NCBI GenBank assembly: GCA_039888615.1
Contig: JBDQQS010000014.1
Source of the DNA: Flavimaribacter sp039888615
Lineage (GTDB): Bacteria; Pseudomonadota; Alphaproteobacteria; Rhizobiales; Rhizobiaceae
Length of the DNA stretch: 64,000 nt
Direction: 5' to 3' (one strand)
A program made the translations under genes and the position numbers. Below, piece after piece: positions 55,416 through 64,000 of this stretch (positions are counted from its first letter, which is position 1; every line of letters begins with the position of its first letter). A model generated the notes under the pieces. That model ran no database searches and had not been told where the DNA came from. It saw nothing but the letters and a program-made list of their open reading frames with translations.

Positions 55416-56131
55416 TAACCTCCACCCCCGCCGCAGCCGCCACCGCCGCCGCAGCCACCTCCATCGCCGCCGCCGGCAGCTCCAGCATCGCCCATACCTC
55501 CAAAGCCGCCGTCCACTCCAAAAAAGGTGGTAGTGGATCCAGCAACACCGGCGCGCTCGACCACAAGACCGCCGGCGCGCAAGCTCTCGCTATCCAAATC
55601 ATAGTTGATTCCGTTCGGGATCTGGAGCTTGCCATCAAGAGCAAAGAGCAAAGGAAGCATCGCCGGTTTCAGCGGATCAATATTTGCGTCCCTGCAGCAC
55701 TCTAACCAGACCCGGCGCAGACCCTCGTTGCTCTTTTGATACTCAGGCGCGAGAACAGCAGCAGGTGCATGGTGTAGAAAACGGCCAAAAGCCTTCTTGC
55801 AGAAATTCTGATAGGCGCGGGTATAGAGTATGAATTCGTGCCAGAGATCATCCGCCGCCTGTGAAGGCATCGCAACATATTGTCGGCCGCTCTTGAGGTA
55901 AGCGCGGAAGAACTGCTTGAGGCCCTTAGATATCCGTTCCGTATCATTCGCGGATAGATGCGGATGCCACGTTGCCAGTTTTTCGATTAATCCATCCGGC
56001 CATTCGTAGTTATCGATGTAGGCCAGTCTTCTGCGTAGTGTTATTCGAAAGTAAAGCCGGTATCCAGCGGACAATAAAATATATGCGACATAAACAGCTA
56101 CGGCGGCAACAATCCATTCGACCCAGCTCAT
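55415..56131 (-). CDS. Glycine-rich domain-containing membrane protein
   Basis: Unknown function, 238 aa. One N-terminal membrane helix (about 5-25), then a soluble domain with MPSQAADDLWHEFILYTRAYQNFCKKAFGRFLHH, the hallmark of GRDP-like/DUF1399-type proteins, and a tail of Gly with periodic Cys from about residue 205. Gly-Cys tails of this kind are found on several secreted or membrane proteins. The gene is lower in GC in its middle than neighbours, which hints at transfer. Confidence 0.7.
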   Translation of the reverse strand: MSWVEWIVAAVAVYVAYILLSAGYRLYFRITLRRRLAYIDNYEWPDGLIEKLATWHPHLSANDTERISKGLKQFFRAYLKSGRQYVAMPSQAADDLWHEFILYTRAYQNFCKKAFGRFLHHAPAAVLAPEYQKSNEGLRRVWLECCRDANIDPLKPAMLPLLFALDGKLQIPNGINYDLDSESLRAGGLVVERAGVAGSTTTFFGVDGGFGGMGDAGAAGGGDGGGCGGGGGCGGGGG

Positions 56132-56211
56132 TCCGAAAATATCCGATCCGAATAACTATCCCTGATTGCAGGACATACTAGACAAACGCTGAAGAAATGC
56201 GCAAGCGCGGG

Positions 56212-57741
56212 TTAAGCCGCCACGGCCACCTCACCCGAAAGCCGGTACGAGATCGCCTCGGCGATATGGATGCGTCCGACCGTCTCGACGCCCTCTAGAT
56301 CGGCGAGCGTGCGCGCAACTTTCAGAATGCGGTGATAGGCGCGCGCGGAGAATTTCAGCTTCTCGGCCGCATTCTGCAACAGCGCCGCACCGCCGGGATC
56401 CGGTTGCGCGATCGTCTCGATCAATGCAGTGGGGCATTGTGCGTTGGCGGTGACGCCTGGATGGCCGAGTTCAAGGAAACGCTGCTTCTGCCGCGCGCGC
56501 GCCGACGCGACCCGGGCTGCGACGACAGTGCTCGGCTCACTCACACCGGGCTTGATCAGATCCGCCGCGGTGACCGCCGGCACGTCGATGCGCAGATCGA
56601 TCCGGTCCATGAGCGGGCCGGAAATGCGCGCCTGATAATCCGTCCGGCAGCGCGGGCCCCGGGCGCAGACATGACCGGGCTCGCCCGCCATGCCGCAACG
56701 GCACGGATTCATGGCTGCGACAAGCTGTATCTGCGCCGGATAGCTGACGTGATGGTTGGCGCGCGCAATGATGCATTCGCCGCTTTCCAGCGGTTGCCGC
56801 AGGGAATCCAGCACCTGAGGCGTGAATTCCGGAAACTCGTCAAGAAACAGAACGCCGTGATGGGCGAGCGACACTTCGCCGGGTTTCGCGCGGAAACCGC
56901 CGCCGACCATCGCGGCCATCGAGGCGGAGTGATGCGGCGCGCGGAATGGCCGCCTGTCCGACAGCCGGCCGCCTGGCAATTGCCCGGCGATCGAGTGGAC
57001 CATCGAGACTTCCAGCAATTCGGCCGGAGACAGCGGCGGCAGGATGGAAGGCAGGCGGGCCGCGAGCATGGACTTGCCCGAACCTGGCGGGCCAGACATC
57101 AAGAGGTTGTGAGCGCCGGCGGCGGCGACCTCCAATGTGCGCCGCGCAGATTCCTGCCCCTTGATGTCAGCGAGATCGGGCAGGGTGTCCGGTGACTGGC
57201 GCATCGCCGGCTCCGGCTTTGAGAGAACCTGAACGCCTTTGAAATGATTGGCCATCGCGATCAGGCTGCGCGGTGCGAGGATGTCGAGATCGGCGCTCGC
57301 CCATGCGGCTTCCGGACCGCAGGCTTCGGGACAGATCAGACCCTTGCCGCGCGCATTTGCGCCGATCGCCGCAGGCAACACGCCTGCGACCGGGGCCAGC
57401 GTTCCATCGAGAAACAGTTCTCCGAGGATCACGTAATCGGAAAGCATGTCCGGTGGAATGACGCCGAGAACGGTCATCAGGCCAAGGGCGATCGGCAGGT
57501 CGAAATGGCTTCCTTCCTTCGGCAAGTCAGCCGGCGCCAGATTGACGGTGATTTTCTTCGCCGGAAGCGCCATGCCCGACGCATGGAGCGCCGCCTGCAC
57601 CCGCTCACGGCTTTCGGCCACCGCCTTGTCCGGCAGACCGACGATATGCATATTGATCTTGCCGGGAGAAACCATGACCTGCACGTCGACCGGATCGGCG
57701 CTGATACCCTGAAAGGAAACGGTACTGACACGCGCGACCAT
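56212..57741 (-). CDS. comM: YifB/ComM family Mg chelatase-like AAA+ ATPase
   Basis: A hexameric helicase-like protein; ComM promotes branch migration in natural transformation, though it is found widely in non-competent bacteria too. The 509-aa protein has an N-terminal Lon-protease-like fold (ADLPKEGSHFDLPIALGL), Walker A SGPPGSGKSM, Walker B VLFLDEFPEF and a C-terminal Mg_chelatase_C region (SARAYHRILKVARTLADLEG). Complete length. Confidence 0.92.
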   Translation of the reverse strand: MVARVSTVSFQGISADPVDVQVMVSPGKINMHIVGLPDKAVAESRERVQAALHASGMALPAKKITVNLAPADLPKEGSHFDLPIALGLMTVLGVIPPDMLSDYVILGELFLDGTLAPVAGVLPAAIGANARGKGLICPEACGPEAAWASADLDILAPRSLIAMANHFKGVQVLSKPEPAMRQSPDTLPDLADIKGQESARRTLEVAAAGAHNLLMSGPPGSGKSMLAARLPSILPPLSPAELLEVSMVHSIAGQLPGGRLSDRRPFRAPHHSASMAAMVGGGFRAKPGEVSLAHHGVLFLDEFPEFTPQVLDSLRQPLESGECIIARANHHVSYPAQIQLVAAMNPCRCGMAGEPGHVCARGPRCRTDYQARISGPLMDRIDLRIDVPAVTAADLIKPGVSEPSTVVAARVASARARQKQRFLELGHPGVTANAQCPTALIETIAQPDPGGAALLQNAAEKLKFSARAYHRILKVARTLADLEGVETVGRIHIAEAISYRLSGEVAVAA

Positions 57742-57946
57742 AGGCGTACTCCGGTATCGACAAATGCAATTTATAAGCGATTATGCATCGACACTACACG
57801 CGCTTTGCACTCAAGACAAGAACAGAATAAGAACAAAGAATTCTGGCCGCCACTCGACGTCCGCGCTGGCTGGACAGGCTGGCGGCAAGACAATAAGCAA
57901 GGTCTGCGATGCGACTCGCAGAATGAATTTGACCTCGGGAATTGAC

Positions 57947-58567
57947 ATGACCATCCGGCTGCACAAAGGCGATATCGCCGAAAAGGACGCGGAACGCTAC
58001 ACGGGCGACATAGCGATCGACACCGAGACGCTCGGCCTCAAACCACATCGCGACCGGCTGTGTGTGGTGCAGCTGTCACCCGGCGACGGCAGCGCAGACG
58101 TGATCCAGATCGCCAGGGGACAGAAGAAAGCGCCCAATCTGGCCGGGCTACTCAGGGATCGCAAGAAAACAAAGATCTTTCACTTCGGACGCTTCGACAT
58201 CGCCGTGCTCTATCATACGTTCGGCGTGACCTGCGCGCCCGTATTCTGCACCAAAATCGCATCGCGTCTGACCCGCACCTACACGGACCGGCACGGCCTG
58301 AAGGACAATCTGCGCGAATTGCTGGAAATCGATATCTCCAAACAGCAGCAGTCTTCGGACTGGGCGGCGGAGACGTTGACGAGCGCACAGCTCGACTATG
58401 CGGCTTCCGACGTGCTGCACCTGCACGCCTTACGCGACAGACTGCAGGAGCGCCTCGACCGCGACGGCCGCAGCGCGACGGCCGAGGCCTGTTTCAAGTT
58501 TCTGCCGACGAGGGCCAAACTCGACCTGATGGGCTGGGACGAAACCGATATCTTCGCCCACAGCTGA
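57947..58567 (+). CDS. rnd: Ribonuclease D, short form
   Basis: 3'-5' exonuclease for tRNA and other RNA ends. The 206-aa protein consists only of the DEDDy exonuclease domain: Asp25 and Glu27 in IDTETLG, Asp in FHFGRFDIAVL, and Tyr/Asp in YAASDVLHLH. No HRDC domain, as usual in Hyphomicrobiales, where this gene typically precedes lptC; here the two are 44 kb apart. ATG 57947 chosen; the frame opens 61 codons earlier but that portion has no similarity. Confidence 0.92.
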   Translation: MTIRLHKGDIAEKDAERYTGDIAIDTETLGLKPHRDRLCVVQLSPGDGSADVIQIARGQKKAPNLAGLLRDRKKTKIFHFGRFDIAVLYHTFGVTCAPVFCTKIASRLTRTYTDRHGLKDNLRELLEIDISKQQQSSDWAAETLTSAQLDYAASDVLHLHALRDRLQERLDRDGRSATAEACFKFLPTRAKLDLMGWDETDIFAHS

Positions 58568-58587
58568 ATCTGCAGTCCGTCAATCGA

Positions 58588-58932
58588 CTACGATTTCGTT
58601 CTGATCCCCACGCGGGCCAGAACCTCGCCCGGAATACGGTAGCGCCTGACGAGAATGCGCTGGGAAGCGAGGCCTGACAGCTCGTGCTGGATGAACAGCG
58701 CCCAGGCAGCGTCCGCCGCCTTCTGCACCAGCCCGGAGCGTTTGTGCTTGTCCGGTTTGTCCCCTTCGACTGTTTGCGCATCGTGGTTTCTCAGATCGAG
58801 AAGCGCCTTTTCCAGCATCCGGCCCGCTTCGCCAAGCGCAGAGGCGCGCTCCTGCATGACTTCGTAGTCTAGAACCGCGAGGCCGGTCTTGCCACGGCTG
58901 AGACCGGAGAGATTGGGTGGGCGAACGCTCAT
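58588..58932 (-). CDS. DUF6665-like hypothetical protein
   Basis: A 114-aa conserved protein of unknown function. The N-terminus SVRPPNLSGLSRGKTGLAVLDYEVMQERA and C-terminus RRYRIPGEVLARVG resemble the family I know as DUF6665 in Hyphomicrobiales. No membrane or signal sequence; middle is helical and charged. It lies directly behind the rpsA terminator on the same strand and must have its own promoter. Confidence 0.65.
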   Translation of the reverse strand: MSVRPPNLSGLSRGKTGLAVLDYEVMQERASALGEAGRMLEKALLDLRNHDAQTVEGDKPDKHKRSGLVQKAADAAWALFIQHELSGLASQRILVRRYRIPGEVLARVGIRTKS

Positions 58933-58968
58933 GCGCCAGAGGATAGAGCGCGTAATTCAAAAAGAAAC

Positions 58969-59000
58969 AAAAAAGACCCGCGGCGTTTCCGCCGCGGGCC
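58969..59000 (-). terminator. Rho-independent terminator of rpsA
   Basis: On the minus strand GCCCGCGGCG, loop GAAA and CGCCGCGGGT form a 10-11-bp stem with a tetraloop, followed by CTTTTTT. It ends the cmk-rpsA region's transcription 26 bases beyond the rpsA stop. Confidence 0.92.
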
Positions 59001-59025
59001 TCGATTTTCAGATCGAACAGTAAAA

Positions 59026-60729
59026 TCAGCTGTCGTCGTTCTGCTTCTTCAGGGCTGCGCCCAGAATGTCGCCGAGCGACGCGCCGCTGTCGGACGAACC
59101 GAACTGAGCGACGGCTTCCTTCTCCTCGGCGATTTCCAGCGCCTTGATGGACAGCGTGATCCTGCGATCCTTCTTGGAGAAGTTGGTGACGCGGGCGTCG
59201 ATTATCTGACCGACCGAGAACCGTTCCGGACGCTGCTCGTCGCGGTCGCGCGACAGATCCGAACGGCGGATGAAGCTCGAGAGGTCTTCATGATCGACGA
59301 GCTTGATCTCGATGCCGCCATCATTGACAGCGGTCACCTCCGCGGAGACGACGGCGTTCTTGCGCAGACCGCCGCTAGCGGCTGCTTCACCGATGGCGTC
59401 CTTGCCGAGCTGCTTGATGCCGAGAGAGATACGCTCTTTCTCAACATCCACATCGAGCACGACAGCCTTGACGACGTCGCCCTTGTTGTACTCCTCGATG
59501 ACCTGCTCGCCGGGACGATTCCAGTCGAGATCCGACAGATGGACCATGCCGTCGACATCGCCTTCGAGGCCGATGAACAGGCCGAACTCGGTCTTGTTCT
59601 TGACCTCGCCTTCGACGACAGCGCCGGAGGTGTGGTTCTGAGCGAAGACTTCCCAAGGATTGTCGAGGGTCTGTTTGAGACCGAGGGAGATGCGGCGCTT
59701 GGCCGGATCGACCTCAAGGACGACAACCTCGACTTCCTGGCTCGTCGACAGAATTTTGCCGGGATGGACGTTCTTCTTGGTCCAGGACATTTCCGAGATG
59801 TGGATGAGGCCTTCGATGCCCGGCTCCAGTTCGACGAACGCGCCGTAGTCGGTGATGTTCGTGACCGTTCCCTGGATCTTCTTGCCTTCCGGATACTTGA
59901 CGCCAATGCCTTCCCACGGATCGGTCTCGAGCTGCTTCATGCCGAGCGAGATACGATGGGTTTCCTGGTTGATGCGAACGATCTGGATCTTGACAGTCTG
60001 GCCGATCGACAGAATTTCCGTCGGATGATTGACGCGACGCCATGCCATGTCGGTGACATGCAGCAGGCCGTCGATGCCGCCGAGATCGACGAAGGCGCCG
60101 TAGTCGGTGATGTTCTTGACGACACCCTCGACAACCTGACCTTCTTCGAGGTTCTGGACAATTTCAGAACGCTGTTCCGCGCGGCTCTCTTCAAGAACGG
60201 TGCGGCGCGATACGACGATATTGCCGCGGCGCTTGTCCATCTTGAGGATTTCGAACGGCTGCGGATTGTGCATCAGCGGGGTGACGTCGCGGATCGGGCG
60301 GATATCCACCTGCGAACGCGGCAGAAACGCCACGGCGCCGTCGAGATCGACTGTAAAGCCGCCCTTGACCTGGTTGAATATGACGCCTTCGACGCGCTCG
60401 TTCTTCTCGAATTTGGCTTCGAGACGAACCCAGCTTTCCTCGCGACGGGCCTTCTCGCGCGACAGAACGGCTTCGCCAAGCGCGTTTTCGATACGCTCGA
60501 CATAGACTTCGACTTCGTCGCCGGGCTTCAGCGCACCGTCTTTCGACTTGGCGCCGAATTCCTTCAGCGGAACGCGACCTTCGACCTTCAGGCCGACGTC
60601 GACGACTGCGACGTCTTTTTCAATAGCAGTGATGATGCCCTTGGTGACATAGCCTTCAGCCAGGTCATGCTCGGCAAATGATTCCTCGAGGAGGGACGCA
60701 AAGTCCTCCTTGGTGGGTATGGATGTCAT
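59026..60729 (-). CDS. rpsA: 30S ribosomal protein S1
   Basis: mRNA-binding ribosomal protein. The 567-aa sequence has six S1/OB repeats; repeats 3-6 are evident from recurrent ITDYGAFVDL/ITDYGAFVEL, GLIHISEMSW, GMVHLSDLDW and ISLGLKQ/ISLGIKQ motifs. ATG 60729 has AGGAG 5 bases upstream; the frame to 60801 is extra. Terminated by a strong hairpin. Order aroA-cmk-rpsA on the same strand is conserved in Hyphomicrobiales. Confidence 0.97.
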   Translation of the reverse strand: MTSIPTKEDFASLLEESFAEHDLAEGYVTKGIITAIEKDVAVVDVGLKVEGRVPLKEFGAKSKDGALKPGDEVEVYVERIENALGEAVLSREKARREESWVRLEAKFEKNERVEGVIFNQVKGGFTVDLDGAVAFLPRSQVDIRPIRDVTPLMHNPQPFEILKMDKRRGNIVVSRRTVLEESRAEQRSEIVQNLEEGQVVEGVVKNITDYGAFVDLGGIDGLLHVTDMAWRRVNHPTEILSIGQTVKIQIVRINQETHRISLGMKQLETDPWEGIGVKYPEGKKIQGTVTNITDYGAFVELEPGIEGLIHISEMSWTKKNVHPGKILSTSQEVEVVVLEVDPAKRRISLGLKQTLDNPWEVFAQNHTSGAVVEGEVKNKTEFGLFIGLEGDVDGMVHLSDLDWNRPGEQVIEEYNKGDVVKAVVLDVDVEKERISLGIKQLGKDAIGEAAASGGLRKNAVVSAEVTAVNDGGIEIKLVDHEDLSSFIRRSDLSRDRDEQRPERFSVGQIIDARVTNFSKKDRRITLSIKALEIAEEKEAVAQFGSSDSGASLGDILGAALKKQNDDS

Positions 60730-60871
60730 AGAAACTCCTGGTACGTCCGCAACAGCTTCAATGTGCTTCGTCCGGACAGGCGCCGATGGCTGGTGTTGCA
60801 TTGACCTTCAGAACCGTCCGGTCATATCGACCAAAATCGGCGCATGGACAGTCTGAAAGTATCGGTTATCC

Positions 60872-61510
60872 TCAGTTTTTCGCGGCGATCGCCTTTTCAA
60901 TCAGGCATTGAGCCGCCGCGAACGCCGTTTCTATATCCATTTCGGTCGTATCTAGCAAGTGGGCATCATGCGCCAGCCTCATCGGGGAATCCGCGCGTTC
61001 GGAGTCCCGCGCGTCCCGGCGGCGCAGATCGGCGAGCACGGCGTCATAGGTTGCAGCGTCGCCCTTCGCTGCCATTTCCGAGTGCCGACGCCCGGCCCGA
61101 ACGGCGTCGGAGGCGGTGATGTAGAACTTGATGTCTGCATCCGGACAGATCACGGTGCCGATATCCCGGCCGTCAAGAACCGCGCCGGGTCGCTTGCGGG
61201 CAAACTGCTGCTGCGCCCTTTTGAGCGCCGCGCGCACTTTCGACATGACAGCGACCCTGGAGGCGGCTTCGCCCACCTCGTGCGCCGAGAGCACGTCGCG
61301 GTCCAACCCGGAAAGATCGAGGTTTTCAGCCAGATCGGCCGCCGCCTCCTCGTCGTCGAGCGGCGCCCCGGCGTCCAGCATTGCGCGCGCGACGGCGCGA
61401 TAGGTCAGACCGGTGTCGAGGTGATGAAACCCGTATTGCGCGGCGATGCGACGGGCGAGCGTGCCCTTGCCGGAAGCGGCCGGACCATCGATCGCAACGA
61501 CGAACGACAC
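60872..61510 (-). CDS. cmk: Cytidylate kinase
   Basis: Phosphorylates CMP and dCMP. The 212-aa protein has the P-loop GPAASGKGT (9-17), HLDTGLTYRAVA, LDGRDIGTVICPDAD and the LID-region RRRDARDSERADSPM. GTG start at 61510, three bases after the aroA stop, so translation is probably coupled to aroA. Followed by rpsA after 142 bases. Confidence 0.95.
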   Translation of the reverse strand: MSFVVAIDGPAASGKGTLARRIAAQYGFHHLDTGLTYRAVARAMLDAGAPLDDEEAAADLAENLDLSGLDRDVLSAHEVGEAASRVAVMSKVRAALKRAQQQFARKRPGAVLDGRDIGTVICPDADIKFYITASDAVRAGRRHSEMAAKGDAATYDAVLADLRRRDARDSERADSPMRLAHDAHLLDTTEMDIETAFAAAQCLIEKAIAAKN

Positions 61511-61513
61511 GCC

Positions 61514-62884
61514 TCAGGCCGCCCTGTCGACGGTTTCGATGACGGCTCCGAGGTCCGACATCAGATCCATATATTCGGGGAAGCTGGTGGCGATCATCGT
61601 GGAGTCGTCAATGGTGACCGGCCGTTCGCTGGCGAACCCCATCACCGTGAAGGCCATGGCGATCCTGTGATCGAGATGCGTGGCCACCGCCGGGCTGGAG
61701 GCCGACGCGCCCAATCCCTTGCCGCCCGGAACGCCATCGACGGTCAACCAGTCCGGCCCTTCCTCGCATACAACACCGTTGAGTTTCAGCCCCGCGGCGA
61801 CGGCGGCGAGCCGGTCCGATTCCTTGACCCGCAGTTCCTCGACGCCCTCCATCACCGTGCGGCCTTCAGCGAAGGCGGCGGCGATTGCAAGCACCGGATA
61901 CTCGTCGATCATGGAAGGCGCGCGTTCAGCCGGCACGCGCACGCCCTTCAGGTCCGACGCCCTGACTCGCAGATCGGCGACGTCCTCACCGCCCGCCTGG
62001 CGCGGATCGATGATCTCTATATCGGCGCCCATTTCCAGGAGCGTGGTGAGCAAACCGGTGCGCGTGGGGTTCATCAGCACGTTTTCTATTGTGACGTCGG
62101 AGCCAGGCGCCAGCAGCGCCGCGACGAGCGGGAAGGCCGTGGACGACGGGTCGCCCGGCACGTCGATCACCTGACCGCACAACGCGCCCTGTCCCTGAAG
62201 GCTGATCGTGCGCACGCCGTCAAGCGCCGTATCCACCTCGAGCTCCGCGCCGAAACCAATCAGCATCTTTTCCGTGTGGTCGCGCGTCATCACCGGTTCG
62301 ACGACGGTGGTCACGCCCGGCGCATTCAATCCGGCCAGTAGAACCGCCGATTTGACCTGCGCGGAAGCCATCGGCACACGATAGGTGATCGGCCGGGCGA
62401 TGCGCGGCCCCCGCAGCGTGACAGGAAGGCGATCGCCCTCTTCCGCCTCCACCTGGGTTCCCATCAGCCGCAACGGATCAAGCACGCGGCCCATGGGGCG
62501 GGTTCTCAATGAGGCGTCGCCGGTAAAGGTCGCAGAGAATCCGTAGGTTCCGACCAGACCCATTGTCAGGCGCACGCCGGTTCCGGCGTTGCCGAAATCA
62601 AGCGGCGTTTCCGGCTCGAGCAGATATCCATTGCCGACGCCATTGATGATCCAGACGTCGTCCTGCTTGCGCAAGACGGCGCCCATGGCCTGCATGGCGC
62701 GACCGGTGGCGAGAATATCATCGCCCTCAAGCAGACCGGTAATGCGGGTTTCACCGGCGGCGAGACCGCCGAACATCAACGACCGATGCGAGATCGACTT
62801 GTCGCCCGGTATGCGTATCGCGCCTTTCAGCGGCCCGGACCTGCGCGCGGTCGCGGGTTTGGCCTCAACTTTAGTGGTCATCAT
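61514..62884 (-). CDS. aroA: 3-phosphoshikimate 1-carboxyvinyltransferase (EPSP synthase), class II
   Basis: Sixth step of the shikimate pathway. The 456-aa protein closely follows the class II CP4-type enzyme throughout (GDKSISHRSLMFGGLAAGET, FPLVAALLAPGSDVTIENVLMNPTRTG, ELRVKESDRL, HLDHRIAM). However the PEP-site motif reads FGNAGTG, with Gly101 where the glyphosate-tolerant CP4 enzyme has Ala100, so tolerance should not be assumed. Start is one of two adjacent ATGs at 62884/62881; the longer frame to 62956 lacks similarity. Confidence 0.96.
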   Translation of the reverse strand: MMTTKVEAKPATARRSGPLKGAIRIPGDKSISHRSLMFGGLAAGETRITGLLEGDDILATGRAMQAMGAVLRKQDDVWIINGVGNGYLLEPETPLDFGNAGTGVRLTMGLVGTYGFSATFTGDASLRTRPMGRVLDPLRLMGTQVEAEEGDRLPVTLRGPRIARPITYRVPMASAQVKSAVLLAGLNAPGVTTVVEPVMTRDHTEKMLIGFGAELEVDTALDGVRTISLQGQGALCGQVIDVPGDPSSTAFPLVAALLAPGSDVTIENVLMNPTRTGLLTTLLEMGADIEIIDPRQAGGEDVADLRVRASDLKGVRVPAERAPSMIDEYPVLAIAAAFAEGRTVMEGVEELRVKESDRLAAVAAGLKLNGVVCEEGPDWLTVDGVPGGKGLGASASSPAVATHLDHRIAMAFTVMGFASERPVTIDDSTMIATSFPEYMDLMSDLGAVIETVDRAA

Positions 62885-63257
62885 CGCAAGGTTGTTTCTC
62901 GTCCCGGATGCAGCGCCGCCAAAAGCGACGCCCTCAAACGCCGCGTTCCTTAACACAGCGATTTCGGCGGGTCATCCATCCGGCGGAAAAACCGTGCGGT
63001 TTTTTCGATTAGGGCTTTGACAGAGGCGGCCAAGATGGTTATGGGAGCGCGCACGTTCGAGTAATCGGCAGTCCGGCGCTGTAACCGAAAAGACAAATTC
63101 GGAAGGCGGCCGGCAGACGGGGACTGAAGAACAGGCCGGGGGCCCGACGGAATATTGACAATGATTCCGTTCGTGCTTCCTTATGGATCATCGCATTCGG
63201 TCATGCACAATCCTTCGGTCCGCCTACCGGCGACGGAATCGAAAAGAGGCTTTCGCA

Positions 63258-63689
63258 GTGTCAAAACCTGAACGAGGAACAAAGCGCATCTGTCCGGAAA
63301 CAGGGCGCAAATTCTACGATCTCAATCGCGATCCGATCGTATCGCCCTATACCGGCAAATCCTATCCGGTGACGTTCTTCGACAGCGGCGATCAGACATC
63401 GGACGAGATCGAGGAAAAGAAAGCCGAGGTCGAAACCGAAGAAACGGAAGCCGACGACAGCGAAGTCGAGATGGTGACGCTGGAGGATGCGGACGACGAA
63501 GCTTCCGGTGATTCCAGCGCGAGTTCCAGTAGCGATGGCGACGATGACGATAACGACGACGCAGTCGAACTGGATGACGATGTCGATCTGGGCGACGATG
63601 ACGACGACGCCTTCCTCGAAACAGACGAGGACGAAGACGACGACGTTTCCGACATCATCAATGTTTCCGACGACGACGAGGAAACCTAA
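63258..63689 (+). CDS. TIGR02300 family protein
   Basis: A 143-aa conserved alphaproteobacterial protein of unknown function. The N-terminal half is a small globular motif: RGTKRICPETGRKFYDLNRD and IVSPYTGKSYP. From about residue 55 to the end it is almost wholly Asp/Glu/Ser. GTG 63258 follows AAGAGG by 8 bases; the frame to 63183 is extra. Position between aroA and tRNA-Ala is standard for Hyphomicrobiales. The acidic tail suggests interaction with basic proteins or metal. Confidence 0.85.
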   Translation: MSKPERGTKRICPETGRKFYDLNRDPIVSPYTGKSYPVTFFDSGDQTSDEIEEKKAEVETEETEADDSEVEMVTLEDADDEASGDSSASSSSDGDDDDNDDAVELDDDVDLGDDDDDAFLETDEDEDDDVSDIINVSDDDEET

Positions 63690-63792
63690 TACAACGGCCG
63701 CGCGGCAATTTCAGGCCGCCTCTGCATTTTGAACTTGATCTCCGCCTCCGGCGGACTTAGATAGCCGGATCGGCGACGTTCCGGCCGAAATT

Positions 63793-63868
<76 letters not shown>

Positions 63869-63893
63869 AATTCACTTGGTCCATTCTTGTCAC

Positions 63894-64000
63894 ATGGTTT
63901 ACATTTGATACCGGAGAGATGGTTTACACTTTCTCCGGTGCGAATGGGTTTTGTGCCGGTTCGACACGGTCCTCCTTGTTGTCGAAGAAGCCCAGATCAT
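63894..64000 (-). mobile_element. End of an IS481-like insertion sequence, cut by the window edge
   Basis: The element end carries two direct copies of ATGGTTTACA (63894-63903 and 63919-63928) and the inverted repeat ACCGGAGA/TCTCCGGT (63910-63917, 63932-63939) around the transposase stop. The exact outer boundary, inverted repeat partner and target duplication cannot be seen. It lies about 25 bases beyond the 3' end of tRNA-Ala. Confidence 0.65.
63924..64000 (-). CDS. IS481-like transposase, C-terminal 25 codons only
   Basis: On the minus strand the frame ends with DLGFFDNKEDRVEP and AQNPFAPEKV before TAA (63926-63924). That ending is typical of DDE transposases of IS481-like elements in alphaproteobacteria. 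The rest lies outside the window, so completeness is unknown. Confidence 0.7.
   Translation of the reverse strand, partial: DLGFFDNKEDRVEPAQNPFAPEKV

Noticed and set aside
59290..60681. 463-codon plus-strand open frame
   Set aside because: Antisense to rpsA; its Asp/Leu-rich repeats mirror the S1 repeats.
61514..62884. Glyphosate-tolerant EPSP synthase
   Set aside because: Overall CP4-like, but the key residue is Gly rather than Ala, so tolerance cannot be inferred.

Overview
The window is GC-rich chromosomal DNA from an alphaproteobacterium, most likely of the order Hyphomicrobiales (Rhizobiales). Lineage-typical evidence: Hsp20 followed by a DUF1150 gene, a class II (CP4-like) AroA, a TIGR02300-family acidic protein, the ornithine-lipid acyltransferase OlsB, a DUF6665 protein and a short HRDC-less ribonuclease D. 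dnaA, dnaN, recF and a MoeB-like gene are adjacent, an order I recall from Brucella and Phyllobacteriaceae-like genomes rather than Rhizobium. I do not name a genus.

Layout. 1-9.3 kb: partial glnD, ribokinase and nucleoside hydrolase (convergent), an aldehyde dehydrogenase, an EamA exporter, hsp20-DUF1150, then ptsN, hpf and rpoN on the minus strand. 9.4-15.6 kb: nitrogen/sigma-54 control (rpoN), LPS transport (lptB, lptA, lptC), a divergent sppA, ihfB and lapA. 15.6-21.7 kb: ornithine cyclodeaminase-like gene, CoxG-like gene, two RNA methyltransferases coupled to lspA, an acrylyl-CoA reductase-like gene and olsB. 21.7-30.6 kb is the accessory part: three imperfect repeats, a frameshifted SRPBCC pseudogene, and an eight-gene operon (binding protein, ATPase, two permeases, polysaccharide-deacetylase-like hydrolase, two SDRs, amidase) divergent from a MarR regulator across an AT-rich operator-like region. 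30.6-38.5 kb: maeB, mutS, a cation efflux gene, an SH3 protein and a hydroxyacid dehydrogenase. 38.5-54.4 kb: moeB-like, recF, dnaN, dnaA, rpsT, an enoyl-CoA hydratase gene, mutM, ubiE, ubiB, coaBC, pirin, a DUF2855 gene, prfC and dut. 54.4-64 kb: a GFA-type protein, yjhX, a glycine-rich-domain protein, comM, rnd, a DUF6665 gene, rpsA, cmk, aroA, a TIGR02300 gene and tRNA-Ala(GGC). The last 25 codons of an IS481-like transposase enter at the right edge.

Most genes are housekeeping and form short, often translationally coupled operons. The most interesting points are: (1) CoaBC with an N-terminal FitA-like ribbon-helix-helix domain, preceded by two tandem perfect palindromes that look like its operator; (2) the SD-covering hairpin in front of hsp20, resembling a ROSE RNA thermometer; (3) a sigma-54-type promoter plus terminator in the rpoN-lptB gap that would make a small RNA of about 85 nt; (4) the accessory operon, whose deacetylase-fold hydrolase plus amidase pairing suggests stepwise hydrolysis of an imported amide or imide; (5) residue-level oddities in UbiB (KLCQ instead of KxGQ) and AroA (Gly where CP4 has Ala100).
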